From Betaproteobacteria bacterium (GTDB taxonomy: Bacteria; Pseudomonadota; Gammaproteobacteria; Burkholderiales; SG8-39): a stretch of DNA of 5,692 nt. Shown here one piece after another: positions 1 to 5,692 of this stretch. Numbering within the stretch: the stretch's first letter is position 1; every line of letters starts with the position of its first letter. The notes beneath the pieces are model-generated. The model was not told the DNA's origin. It did no database searches and was given only the letters and a program-made list of their open reading frames with translations. The stretch covers positions 1-5,692 of the forward strand of contig QYQC01000123.1 of the NCBI GenBank assembly GCA_007280315.1, written 5' to 3'. Position numbers and translations under genes: made by a program.

Positions 1-113
1 CCCGGCGGGGAGCCAGGAATTGAACACCCCTGGGGTCTGGGACGCCAAACAGGCTCCCAAGGCCCCCTTTGTTGCGTTGGCAGTTCGCCAGGTTCTTCAC
101 CGCCGCGGGCCAT
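1..113 (-). CDS. Possible start of a small ORF leaving the window, unrecognised
   Basis: ATG at 113-111 opens a frame with no stop before the left edge (37 full codons). The peptide begins MARGGEEPGELPTQQRG and continues with Pro, Arg, Gly and Trp. An AGGGG lies nine bases upstream of the ATG, an acceptable ribosome-binding site. It overlaps the end of the 249-97 ORF by 17 bases in another frame. Most of it sits on the inverted repeat at 8-58, and the peptide looks like translated structured DNA. I do not recognise it. Confidence 0.15.
   Translation of the reverse strand, partial: MARGGEEPGELPTQQRGPWEPVWRPRPQGCSIPGSPP
8..58. repeat. Structured element with 7-bp closing stem at the left edge
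   Basis: GGGAGCC at 8-14 is the exact reverse complement of GGCTCCC at 52-58. Within it, CCAGG (13-17) can pair with CCTGG (28-32) as an alternative, and ACCCC/GGGGT (26-36) is self-complementary. On the minus strand the segment GTGTTCAATTCC resembles a tRNA T-loop, but the neighbouring bases do not form a proper T-stem and no CCA end follows. It may be a dispersed extragenic repeat or a small structured RNA; identity is unknown. Confidence 0.4.
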
Positions 114-249
114 ACCAAAATTCCCCTAAATAAGGACCAAACGGACCGGTGCCAAGAAAAAAATCCCGCAAAAGAAAATCAAGCCTGTCGCCAAACTTCG
201 CGCGAAACAGCAGTAGTCCCGATTGCCGTCGGGACGCGCCTAGGCGCAT
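97..249 (-). CDS. Possible 50-residue small ORF, unrecognised
   Basis: ATG at 249-247 opens a frame ending in TGA at 99-97. The product begins MRLGASRRQSGLLLF, continues with RLDFLLRDFFLG and ends GEFWYGPRR. It is basic at the start and rich in Phe and Leu in the middle, partly because the DNA there is T-rich on this strand. No good ribosome-binding site precedes the ATG. The frame is the same as that of the adhesin upstream, separated from it by the TAA at 351-349. I do not recognise the product; it may well be a chance ORF. Confidence 0.15.
   Translation of the reverse strand: MRLGASRRQSGLLLFRAKFGDRLDFLLRDFFLGTGPFGPYLGEFWYGPRR
216..235. repeat. Perfect 7-bp inverted repeat with 6-base loop
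   Basis: GTCCCGA (216-222) and TCGGGAC (229-235) are exact reverse complements around a six-base loop. This gives a stable GC-rich hairpin on either strand. On the minus strand the nearest T-rich tract begins about 35 bases further on, too far for a standard intrinsic terminator. It abuts the palindrome at 236-247. Confidence 0.5.
236..247. repeat. 12-bp perfect palindrome
   Basis: GCGCCTAGGCGC is fully self-complementary and directly follows the hairpin at 216-235. A further 10-bp palindrome, TTCGCGCGAA, lies at 197-206. Three dyads within 51 bases suggest a structured 3' region or extragenic palindromic element, but short palindromes are also expected in GC-rich DNA. Confidence 0.4.
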
Positions 250-303
250 CCGTTCATTGCTGTCACGACGCCACCGCCTACACAGGGCAGGATGGAATCT
301 CCG

Positions 304-336
304 CCTGCGTCGATTCAGAAATTCTGAAGGCGCAGG
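304..336. terminator. Inverted repeat just downstream of the adhesin stop, weak terminator candidate
   Basis: CCTGCG at 304-309 pairs with CGCAGG at 331-336, and inside it TTCAGAA (314-320) pairs with TTCTGAA (322-328) across a single base, so about five inner pairs can form. The element starts 12 bases past the TAA on the minus strand, where a terminator would be expected. No T-run follows on either strand, so intrinsic termination is unsupported. It could instead protect the mRNA 3' end or bind a protein as a dyad. Confidence 0.3.
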
Positions 337-348
337 TGGACGCGCCGC

Positions 349-3300
349 TTACCTGCGCTTTTTCAGATTCCGCTCATCCTCTTCGCGCCGCTGACGTCCG
401 AATGCGTTCGCGACGTCGCCAGGCACGTTCACGCCGATGCCCTCCAGCGTCAGCAAGGGGTTCAGCATTCCGACAATTCCACCGCCGAAGGTCATCTGGA
501 AGCGCACGTTGTCGCTCGGATACGCTGTTTCCAGGAACGACGCTGCGACGCTGGTAGGCGCCGGCGGCAGCAACTCGCCGTTGCCGGTCATCGGCACCTG
601 CCCGGCGACTGCCAGAGCCACCCGACCAGCCACCGGGTTGACCCCAGGGACCTGAAGATCATTGAGAATTCTGCCGTTCAGCATCACCAGGCCCGGCGTC
701 GCCCCCTGATTGATCAGGTCGATGTTATTGCTTGGAACGGTACCGATCACGTTTATCGAGAAGCCGCTGCCATCCATTGCCCCTGCCTGGGCCTGAAGGG
801 CGGTGGTCGCCGAGCTGCTCAGCACGACGCTGATCGGGGCGCTCGGGCTGTAGGTCCCAACCGTGCCGCTGGCGAGGAGTTTCGCGCTATTGGAGGTGAT
901 GGTGCCACCATTGCCGAGAATCGAGCCACTCTTGGCATTGACCGTGACCATGCCCGCAGCACCGCCCGTGCTGATGCCCTTGGTCAGCGTGATATTGCCG
1001 GAAGTCGAAGTCACAGTGATGTTGGTACCCGCCGTGGTTACGCTGTTTGCCGCTGTACCGCCAATCACGATCGCCCCGGTATTGGTAACCGTGCTGGTGC
1101 CGCTACCGGTGTTGTTCATTCCGGTGATCGTGAGCGGGCTCGCAGTATTGGTAAGTACAAGATTGCCGCCAGCTGTATTGGTCGCGTTGAAGTTGCCGAC
1201 CGTGTTCGCGCCTGCAAGCGTTGCACCCGCGGTCGCATTCACGGTGAGCAACCCGCTGGTGCCGATTGCGCCGATACCTGCTTCCGTTACGGCGCGGCCG
1301 GCGGTCACATTGATGGCGCCGCTGATGCTTCCGACCGGCGCATTGATGAGAACGTCGCTCGACGCCCCGTTGGCGGTCAGCGTAACCGTACCCGAACCGC
1401 CGGCGGTAACAACTGCGCCGATGGTTTCCGTGCCGCTTGCCGTCAGGCCGATGTTGCCGTTCGCGGCGGCAGTGATGCCGCCGGTAGTAGTGATCGCACC
1501 GGTGTTTGCTACCGTGACGTTGCCGCCGCCGAGTTGGGTAATCCCCGATATCGTCAGCGTCGGTGCGGTATTGGTCAGGGAAATATTGCCTGCCGCGCCC
1601 GATCCATTGTTGGATGCGTTGAAGCCACCGACCGTGTTGGCACTGGCAAGAGTCTGGCCGGCATTCGATTGCGTCGTCAGCAATCCGCTGGTGCCGAATG
1701 TGCCCGGAGCAGTTTCGGTGATCGCGCGGCCGGCAGTGACATTGATCGCGCCGCTGGTGCTGCTCACCGCCCCGTTGATCAGGACATCGCTGGCCGCGCC
1801 GTTTACGGTCAGCGTCACCGTTCCGGAACCGCCCGCGGAAAGCGCGGCAGCGACGGTTTCGGTACCTCCGGCAGTCACGCTGATATTGCCGTTGGTAGCG
1901 GCGTTGGTCGACATCGCGTTTAGCGTCACCGCGTCCGTCTCACGGATGACAATGTCGCCAGCCGCAGACGTCGTCGCCGCAATGCTGGCTACGTTGCTGT
2001 TAAACGGCGCCGCGGTGGTGCCGATTCCGCCGGCGGCTGTCATGGTCAGTGCGTTGGCATGCACGTTGGTGCTGCCACTGTTGGCGTCGCTGATGGCGCC
2101 GCCGGCCTTTAGCGTTACATTGCCGCTGCCGCCGCTGCTCGAGCCGTCTACCTCGATCAAACCAAGCGGCATCGCGCCAGGCGAAGACAGGTACGCATTG
2201 CGTGCCGCATTACCCGTGCCTGAAAGCGTGGCATTGACCCGCGTCGCGGCCGCAACCCTTGCCGGAGCTGCCGCGGCGCCGACCAGATCGCCCCCGGCAG
2301 TGTTAATGACATTCAAAGTGACAACGCCGCCCGTGACGTCCTGATTTGCTGCGACAGTCTGAGTCGACGTGATCGTTCCCGCAGGAGTCGCTCCGGTGCC
2401 GGCATTCAAGGTCACTGCCGCCGTACCAGCACCGATAGCGAAGTCCCGCAGTGCGATCGAGGGGCTGTTTACGAGGATCGCCCCGGTGCCGCCGGAATTG
2501 GACAAAATCGCGCCGGTCGTCGCATTCGCCCCCGCTACGTTGAAGGTGACCGAACCCGCGCTGTCCAGATTGTGGTCGGCGTTGACCGTGATCGTGCCGG
2601 TGCCGCTGGTAATCAACTGGCCGCCGGTCTTGAATGCAATGTTGCCGTCGGCTTCATAGAAGATGTTGCCACCAGCCGCGTTGGTCACCGCGTTGACGTC
2701 GATGTCCGTCGGGTCGACTACGATCTGGCCGCCGCCGGAGGAAATGTTGTCCCATTGCGTAACTTTGCCGTGCGCGATGACGTCGATGCGGCCTCCGCTC
2801 GAGGTGATCACGTTGGCGCCGTCGTTCCCGCCGTTCGCGCCCGAGTCGAGTATCAGGTCCCGCGTATTGGTCTGGTTGAAATACACGCGCTTGCCGGCGC
2901 CCGAATTTTTAAGCTGTGTGACGATCACCCCGGTCTGGCTGAAATTCGCCGGGTTCTGCGGCGTGCTGAGGATCGCCAGGTCGCCGGCGGTCGTGCTGAC
3001 ATCCACCCGCGCCGAATCCATGGTGATCGGATTGATCGTCGTACCGACAATGGTGCCTACGCCGGTTGCGGCGGTGATCGTGGTCGAATAAGCATTCTTG
3101 ATCAGGCCGGTGCCAAGCGGATCCGTGAGTGCACCGCCGGTCTGTATCAAGACAGTGTTGCCGCGCAGCGCATTGTTTGCCGCATTGGCGTTGACCGTGC
3201 CGTTCAGTGTGACATCACCCGTTGCATACACCTTTAGCGACGATGCGCCGGCGCCGAGCTGCCCGTTGCCGTTGGCATCGACGGTCACGTTGTTCAGGTT

Positions 3301-5692
3301 CACAAAGCCCGCGAGCGGTGTACCCGCTGCGCCTATCGTCAGGCTGCCGTCGACCGAGATATTGCTGGTCGCCCCCTGCATGTCGACGCTCTTGGCGTTG
3401 GTGATGATCAGGTCACCGGATGTTGTCGCACCTTCGGTTACGGTAATCTTGCCGCCGTTTTGGACGATAACCGAGTTCGCTGATCCCGGGCTAAGGGTCA
3501 GAACACCGGAACCCACCAAACCTGCGGGCGTGATCACGATGTTCGCATCCGAACCAGCAAGCGCGCCGGCGCGAGCTGAGCGTATCGTGAACGAGCCGCC
3601 GTTGATTGTTACATTGCCCGAGAGCGTCGCAGTACCGGTTACAGGATCGCCGGCGTTGTTGTAGCTGGCGACGCTTGCGTCGCCGTTGATGGTGACGCTG
3701 TGGTTCGGGGTTTGCGCGCCAAGATTGATCGCGTCGAGAATGATGTCGCCGCCGATCGCGTTGATCGCCGTATCTGCGCCGCCGGCGCCATTGCCGACGC
3801 TGATCGTACGCGTCGCGCCCGCCACGTTATCGAGCAGGATGCGGACCGAAACCTGGCCCGTATTCGTACCCGTCACTGCCGTGCCCAAGCCGCCTGCCGC
3901 ACTCTGGTCGACGCTGTTCGTCGACGTAATGGTGCCGGAATCCATGATGAAGTTGCCGCCATTCACCGCGATGTCGATCAAGCCAGCGCGCGCGCCGTTG
4001 GCGGTCAGGTCGGACGCTTGCAGGTTATTCAGCACGGTCAGATCGCCGCCGTTGACAGTCAGCGTAAAGTTGCCGTTCTGGACGCTGACAGACTGGCCGT
4101 CGCCGTCCACGTCCTTGACCACCAGCGGACCGGTCTGTGTCACTGTCAGATTGTTGCCGGTCCCGTTCACCGTGCCATCGAAACCGCTGACCGTCGTGGT
4201 CAGGGTTTCGCTGCTGCCGGATTTCATCAGCAGGTTGTTTGCCGTCACCGTACCCAGATTGACGATGTCGGTCGAACCTTGGAGATTGAGATTCCCGGTT
4301 CCTACGTTTATCGCCGCCGCCTGGACCGTCAACGCGCCCGTGCCGGAGATAAAACCGTAGTTGCTCTTGTCCTGCATGGTGTAGGCCGAGACATCCAGGC
4401 CTTGGCTGTTCTTCAGCCAAACGTTGTTAAGACCGGTAGTTGCGACACCCAAGCCGGCGGCGTTATTGACCGCCATCGTCAGGTTGCCACCCGCTGTTAA
4501 GGTACCGCCGGTATTGTCGACGGCGATCTCGGTGCCGGTTGCGCCTGTCGTGGTCAGGTTGAGGTTGGTCACCGCGGTTTCTATCGCGTCGGTCGGTCCC
4601 ACGAGAACGCTCTTGCCTCCAGAGGTGACATCCCCAATCTTGGTGTCGGCGCGCGCGTTGAGTGCCAACGCCGTCACGTTGTTTGTAGCACCGTTGCTGT
4701 CCAGAATGGTCTTGCCTGCCGCGGTGGCCTGCAGATATACGGTTCCGGCAGAACCTGCCTGCACCTGCCCCAGCGCGATATTGCCGCCAGTTGAAATGAC
4801 TTCCGCGCTATTGGCTGCCGTCGTCGTGGCCGTGATTCCCGCGGTGGACCCGAAAGTTACGTTGCCGGCAGCCTGAATGGAGACCGCAACCGCGTTGTCG
4901 GCTGCCGCGCTTGTTCCGCGACCGGTTTGCGTCCCCGCACCCGTCGTCGCGACAGTAGAACCACCATAAAGATCGACCGTTCCGGACGCAGTCATTTTGA
5001 CTTGGCCGGTAACCGCGATCGCGGTCGTTGTGGGCGTCGTCGCACCGACCTTGACATTGCCTCCGGTGATGTCCAGATTTTGAACATTGAAGCCACCCGC
5101 CGCGTTCATGTTGCCAAGCACGGTGACATCGCCAGTTCCGGCCGCAACTGTCAGGTTGCGCACAGCGCCCGTGGACGATTCCGATCCGCCCAGGAAACTG
5201 ACTGCACCGCCACCGGTCGTGGTCAGCGTCGTGTTCGCGCCAAAAGTCACCGCATCGTTGTAGGTCTGCGCTCCGGTCGTTGTCACCGTGCCGCCGTTGA
5301 TCGCCGTCGTCCCCGCCGCGTTCGTCGTCACACTCGTCAGCGCCGTCGTCCCGCCTACCACGCCACCAAAGATCGTCGTGCCAGAGTCATTCACGGTCAA
5401 CGTGTTCGCGCCGTCTACTGTCGTCGCGAAGGTCACACCAACACCGGTCAGCGTTGTCGCCGCTCCCAGCGTCACCGCGTCGTTATACGTCTGCGCTGCG
5501 GAGGTCGTCACCGCGCCGCCATTGATCGCCGTCGTCCCGCCTGCGTTCGTGGTCAGCGTCGTCAGTGCCGCTGTCCCGCCCACCGCACCACCGAAGGTCG
5601 TCGTGCCGGTGCTGTTCGCCGCCAGACTGAATAGTCCATCCAGTGTGCTCGCGAAAGTAATCGCGCCCGCACCCGCATTGAGCGTGGTGTTC
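349..5692 (-). CDS. Giant filamentous-hemagglutinin-like beta-strand-repeat exoprotein (5'-partial, C-terminus present)
   Basis: The frame is open from the right edge (first full codon at 5691-5689) to TAA at 349-351, giving 1,780 visible residues. A GTG at 5583-5581 is an apparent start, but it falls inside a repeat (FGGAV before GGTAAL; the next copy has FGGVV at the same place) and the frame continues upstream, so the true start is outside the window. The sequence is Gly/Ala/Thr/Asn/Val/Ser-rich, has no Cys and two Trp (NVWLKN, TQWDN), and is made of short strand-turn motifs typical of right-handed beta-helix adhesins. Such proteins are exported by Sec and then either by a TpsB outer-membrane partner or by their own C-terminal barrel. 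No barrel is visible here: the protein ends in a charged tail (RREEDERNLKKRR). I infer a cell-surface or released adhesin or matrix protein of two-partner type. Partner, promoter and N-terminal secretion domain are not in view. Family-level identity is firm; precise function and ligand are unknown. Confidence 0.92.
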   Translation of the reverse strand, partial: NTTLNAGAGAITFASTLDGLFSLAANSTGTTTFGGAVGGTAALTTLTTNAGGTTAINGGAVTTSAAQTYNDAVTLGAATTLTGVGVTFATTVDGANTLTVNDSGTTIFGGVVGGTTALTSVTTNAAGTTAINGGTVTTTGAQTYNDAVTFGANTTLTTTGGGAVSFLGGSESSTGAVRNLTVAAGTGDVTVLGNMNAAGGFNVQNLDITGGNVKVGATTPTTTAIAVTGQVKMTASGTVDLYGGSTVATTGAGTQTGRGTSAAADNAVAVSIQAAGNVTFGSTAGITATTTAANSAEVISTGGNIALGQVQAGSAGTVYLQATAAGKTILDSNGATNNVTALALNARADTKIGDVTSGGKSVLVGPTDAIETAVTNLNLTTTGATGTEIAVDNTGGTLTAGGNLTMAVNNAAGLGVATTGLNNVWLKNSQGLDVSAYTMQDKSNYGFISGTGALTVQAAAINVGTGNLNLQGSTDIVNLGTVTANNLLMKSGSSETLTTTVSGFDGTVNGTGNNLTVTQTGPLVVKDVDGDGQSVSVQNGNFTLTVNGGDLTVLNNLQASDLTANGARAGLIDIAVNGGNFIMDSGTITSTNSVDQSAAGGLGTAVTGTNTGQVSVRILLDNVAGATRTISVGNGAGGADTAINAIGGDIILDAINLGAQTPNHSVTINGDASVASYNNAGDPVTGTATLSGNVTINGGSFTIRSARAGALAGSDANIVITPAGLVGSGVLTLSPGSANSVIVQNGGKITVTEGATTSGDLIITNAKSVDMQGATSNISVDGSLTIGAAGTPLAGFVNLNNVTVDANGNGQLGAGASSLKVYATGDVTLNGTVNANAANNALRGNTVLIQTGGALTDPLGTGLIKNAYSTTITAATGVGTIVGTTINPITMDSARVDVSTTAGDLAILSTPQNPANFSQTGVIVTQLKNSGAGKRVYFNQTNTRDLILDSGANGGNDGANVITSSGGRIDVIAHGKVTQWDNISSGGGQIVVDPTDIDVNAVTNAAGGNIFYEADGNIAFKTGGQLITSGTGTITVNADHNLDSAGSVTFNVAGANATTGAILSNSGGTGAILVNSPSIALRDFAIGAGTAAVTLNAGTGATPAGTITSTQTVAANQDVTGGVVTLNVINTAGGDLVGAAAAPARVAAATRVNATLSGTGNAARNAYLSSPGAMPLGLIEVDGSSSGGSGNVTLKAGGAISDANSGSTNVHANALTMTAAGGIGTTAAPFNSNVASIAATTSAAGDIVIRETDAVTLNAMSTNAATNGNISVTAGGTETVAAALSAGGSGTVTLTVNGAASDVLINGAVSSTSGAINVTAGRAITETAPGTFGTSGLLTTQSNAGQTLASANTVGGFNASNNGSGAAGNISLTNTAPTLTISGITQLGGGNVTVANTGAITTTGGITAAANGNIGLTASGTETIGAVVTAGGSGTVTLTANGASSDVLINAPVGSISGAINVTAGRAVTEAGIGAIGTSGLLTVNATAGATLAGANTVGNFNATNTAGGNLVLTNTASPLTITGMNNTGSGTSTVTNTGAIVIGGTAANSVTTAGTNITVTSTSGNITLTKGISTGGAAGMVTVNAKSGSILGNGGTITSNSAKLLASGTVGTYSPSAPISVVLSSSATTALQAQAGAMDGSGFSINVIGTVPSNNIDLINQGATPGLVMLNGRILNDLQVPGVNPVAGRVALAVAGQVPMTGNGELLPPAPTSVAASFLETAYPSDNVRFQMTFGGGIVGMLNPLLTLEGIGVNVPGDVANAFGRQRREEDERNLKKRR
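352..858 (-). other. C-terminal non-repeat segment of the adhesin with basic tail
   Basis: From GTYSPSAPISVVL to the end (169 residues) the Thr/Gly/Asn strand pattern fades. Sequences such as NNIDLINQGATPGLVMLNG, VAGRVALAVAGQVPMTG, GELLPPAPTSVAASFLE and NPLLTLEGIGVNVPG appear, with more Pro, Leu and Met. The last 15 residues are highly charged (RQRREEDERNLKKRR). It has no LPxTG sortase motif, no aromatic-terminated barrel strand, and no run of strands long enough for an autotransporter barrel. It may cap the beta-helix or mediate tethering or release; the sequence does not decide this. I do not recognise the segment as a named domain. Confidence 0.65.
1045..1461 (-). repeat. Tandem repeat B, copy 2 (139 residues) of the adhesin
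   Basis: This copy runs from NGNIGLTASGTETIGA to AIVIGGTAAN. It keeps GGSGTVTLT, NGASSDVLIN, SGAINVTAGRAVTE, GTSGLLT, LAGANTVGNFNA and LTNTASPLTITG. It abuts copy 1 without a linker. A strand-rich tail follows (NITVTSTSGNITLTKG, then MVTVNAKSGSILGNGG) before the non-repeat C-terminal segment. Confidence 0.88.
1462..1893 (-). repeat. Tandem repeat B, copy 1 (144 residues) of the adhesin
   Basis: This copy runs from NGNISVTAGGTETV to AITTTGGITAAA. Blocks shared with copy 2 are GGSGTVTLT, NGAASDVLIN, SGAINVTAGRAITE, GTSGLLT, LASANTVGGFNA and LTNTAPTLTISG. An insert around NNGSGAAG makes it longer than copy 2. The array is separate in sequence from repeat A and lies near the C-terminus. Confidence 0.88.
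1921..2121 (-). repeat. Diverged repeat C, copy 2, within the adhesin
   Basis: The segment reads NVTLKAGGAISDANSGS, then TNVHANALTMTAAGGIGTT, then FNSNVASIAATTSAAGD and ends IVIRETDAVTL. It shares the order of landmarks with 4743-4510 (strand, I-x-D-x-N, NV-x-A-x-AL, IG, NV or AV, TT, closing strand). It leads directly into the first copy of repeat B through a short linker (NAMSTNAAT). Confidence 0.5.
2440..2760 (-). other. Hemagglutinin-repeat-like beta-helix segment of the adhesin
   Basis: This part reads QWDNISSGGGQIVVDPTD, IDVNAV, GGNIFYEADGNIAFKTGG, then GTGTITVNADHNLD and ends with SPSIALRDFAI. The order of a DPT turn, a strand, GNI-x(4)-A-D-G-N-I, a GTGTITV strand and A-D-H-N-L resembles what I know of the core of TpsA-type hemagglutinins, where units of the form NI-x-(Q/E)A-x-(N/G)-(D/N)I followed by TLxAG recur. 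The resemblance is by eye, not by profile search. It is the best single clue to the family in the window. Confidence 0.55.
3259..3279 (-). other. DxNxNG loop in the adhesin, possible weak Ca2+ site
   Basis: The codons give DANGNGQ in NVTVDANGNGQLGAG. The spacing equals that of the DVDGDGQ loop at 4093-4113, with Asn in place of two of the Asp residues and the same GxGQ ending. It is either a related, partly degraded metal-binding loop or a recurring turn. Confidence 0.25.
4093..4113 (-). other. DxDxDG-like loop in the adhesin, possible Ca2+ site
   Basis: The codons give DVDGDGQ inside VVKDVDGDGQSVSV. DxDxDG is the core of calcium-binding loops in EF-hand, dockerin and thrombospondin type 3-like repeats. 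Here it stands alone between beta-strands, so calcium binding is only a possibility; it could equally be a polar turn of the helix. Confidence 0.35.
4510..4743 (-). repeat. Diverged repeat C, copy 1, within the adhesin
   Basis: The segment reads TVYLQATAAGKTILDSNG, then NNVTALALNARADTKIGD, then ETAVTNLNLTTTGATGTEI and ends AVDNTG. It aligns by eye with 2121-1921 through the pattern V-x-L-x-A-(x)n-I-x-D-x-N-(x)n-V-x-A-x-A-L, then IG, then V-x-x-L/I-x-x-T-T and a closing I-V/A strand. Distances between landmarks are similar, but identity is low, so the relationship needs an alignment. Similar motifs recur in large hemagglutinin-type beta-helix proteins. Confidence 0.5.
5236..5460 (-). repeat. 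Tandem repeat A, copy 2 (75 residues) of the adhesin
   Basis: This copy runs from ATTLTGVGVTFATTVDG to QTYNDAVTFGA. It matches copy 1 through FATTVDG (FASTLDG), SGTTIFGGVVGG (TGTTTFGGAVGG), ALTSVTTNAAGTTAINGG and GAQTYNDAVTFGA, and is two residues shorter. At 5235 a third unit begins (NTTLTTTGGGAVSF) but diverges after about 15 residues, so this is the downstream end of the array. Confidence 0.85.
5461..5691 (-). repeat. Tandem repeat A, copy 1 (77 residues) of the adhesin
   Basis: This copy runs from NTTLNAGAGAITFASTLDG to QTYNDAVTLGA. Landmarks in order are TTL, ITFASTLDG, STGTTTFGGAVGG, ALTTLTTNAGGTTAINGG and AQTYNDAVTLGA. The following copy keeps nearly all of these. The window edge coincides almost exactly with the start of a unit, so earlier copies probably lie to the right. 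The DNA is also similar, with long local matches around the TTAINGG codons, which indicates recent duplication. Confidence 0.85.

Larger units (their letters stand above)
1..348. other. Region downstream of the adhesin without a recognised gene
   Basis: Going left from the adhesin stop, this region holds a dyad (304-336), a palindrome (236-247), a hairpin (216-235), a palindrome (197-206), an A-rich tract on the plus strand (155-178) that breaks the GC-rich background, and the structured element at 8-58. No tRNA, rRNA, insertion-sequence end or CRISPR repeat is visible. A plus-strand frame open from the edge to TAA at 127-129 yields an unrecognised peptide. No TpsB partner gene begins here in a convincing way. 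Confidence 0.6.

Noticed and set aside
1..60. tRNA gene on the minus strand
   Set aside because: A T-loop-like GTTCAATTC and a 7-bp stem are present, but the T-stem does not pair, the span is only 51 bases, and no anticodon arm or CCA end can be drawn.
127..155. Possible sigma-70 promoter on the minus strand (TTGGCA, 17 bases, TATTTA)
   Set aside because: The -35 match is good but the -10 matches consensus at only three positions and lacks the final T. Transcription would start so close to the ATG at 113 that the ribosome-binding site would be left out.
69..557. Plus-strand ORFs across the downstream region (69-557 and 149-394)
   Set aside because: Their Arg/Ser-rich products have no recognisable domain and run into the 3' end of the adhesin. 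The Lys/Arg-rich start at 149 comes from the A-rich tract; in a neighbouring frame the same tract gives another basic peptide without a start codon.
863..2344. Plus-strand ORF of 493 codons opposite the adhesin
   Set aside because: Its product is a monotonous Val/Pro/Leu/Ala string that mirrors the repeats of the minus-strand gene. It arises because the Gly/Ala/Thr/Asn-rich codons rarely give stops on the other strand. It has no recognisable domain.
3686..4876. Further plus-strand ORFs (3686-4360, 3700-4500, 4424-4876, 4927-5634)
   Set aside because: They overlap one another and the adhesin, have low-complexity Val/Pro- or Arg-rich products, and follow the antisense codon pattern. The minus-strand frame is much longer and has a coherent repeat protein.
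5581..5583. GTG as the start codon of the adhesin
   Set aside because: It lies within repeat A, codes for a Val conserved in the next copy, and the frame is open for 36 codons upstream to the window edge.

Overview
The window is GC-rich and is almost entirely one gene. A single minus-strand reading frame runs from the right edge (position 5692) to a TAA stop at 349-351. It encodes about 1,780 visible residues of a very large secreted beta-strand-repeat protein of the filamentous-hemagglutinin / two-partner-secretion (TpsA-like) type. The protein is rich in Gly, Ala, Thr, Asn, Val and Ser, has no cysteine and only two tryptophans, and consists of endlessly varied short motifs such as GNxxLT, ITxTGG and GTVTL, as expected of a right-handed beta-helix. 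The real N-terminus (signal peptide and secretion domain) lies beyond the right edge. The composition and protein type suggest a GC-rich proteobacterium, perhaps a betaproteobacterium; this is an inference and I cannot name a genus.

Layout in the direction of transcription (right to left): 5691-5236, two tandem copies of a 75-77 residue repeat that probably continue an array outside the window; about 5235-2122, a long diverged beta-helix region with two DxDxDG-like loops and a segment resembling the hemagglutinin-repeat core; 2121-1921, a second copy of a motif first met at 4743-4510; 1893-1045, two tandem copies of a 139-144 residue module; 858-352, a C-terminal segment of about 170 residues without the repeat pattern, ending in a highly charged basic tail. 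No outer-membrane autotransporter barrel follows, so secretion must depend on a separate partner that is not in the window.

Positions 1-348 lie downstream of the gene and hold no gene I recognise. They contain several inverted repeats, an AT-rich patch, and two weak short minus-strand ORFs, one of which leaves the window. The adhesin frame stays open for 83 codons beyond its TAA, which I report as a curiosity. The long plus-strand ORFs opposite the adhesin look like compositional shadows. I do not see a convincing undescribed system here.
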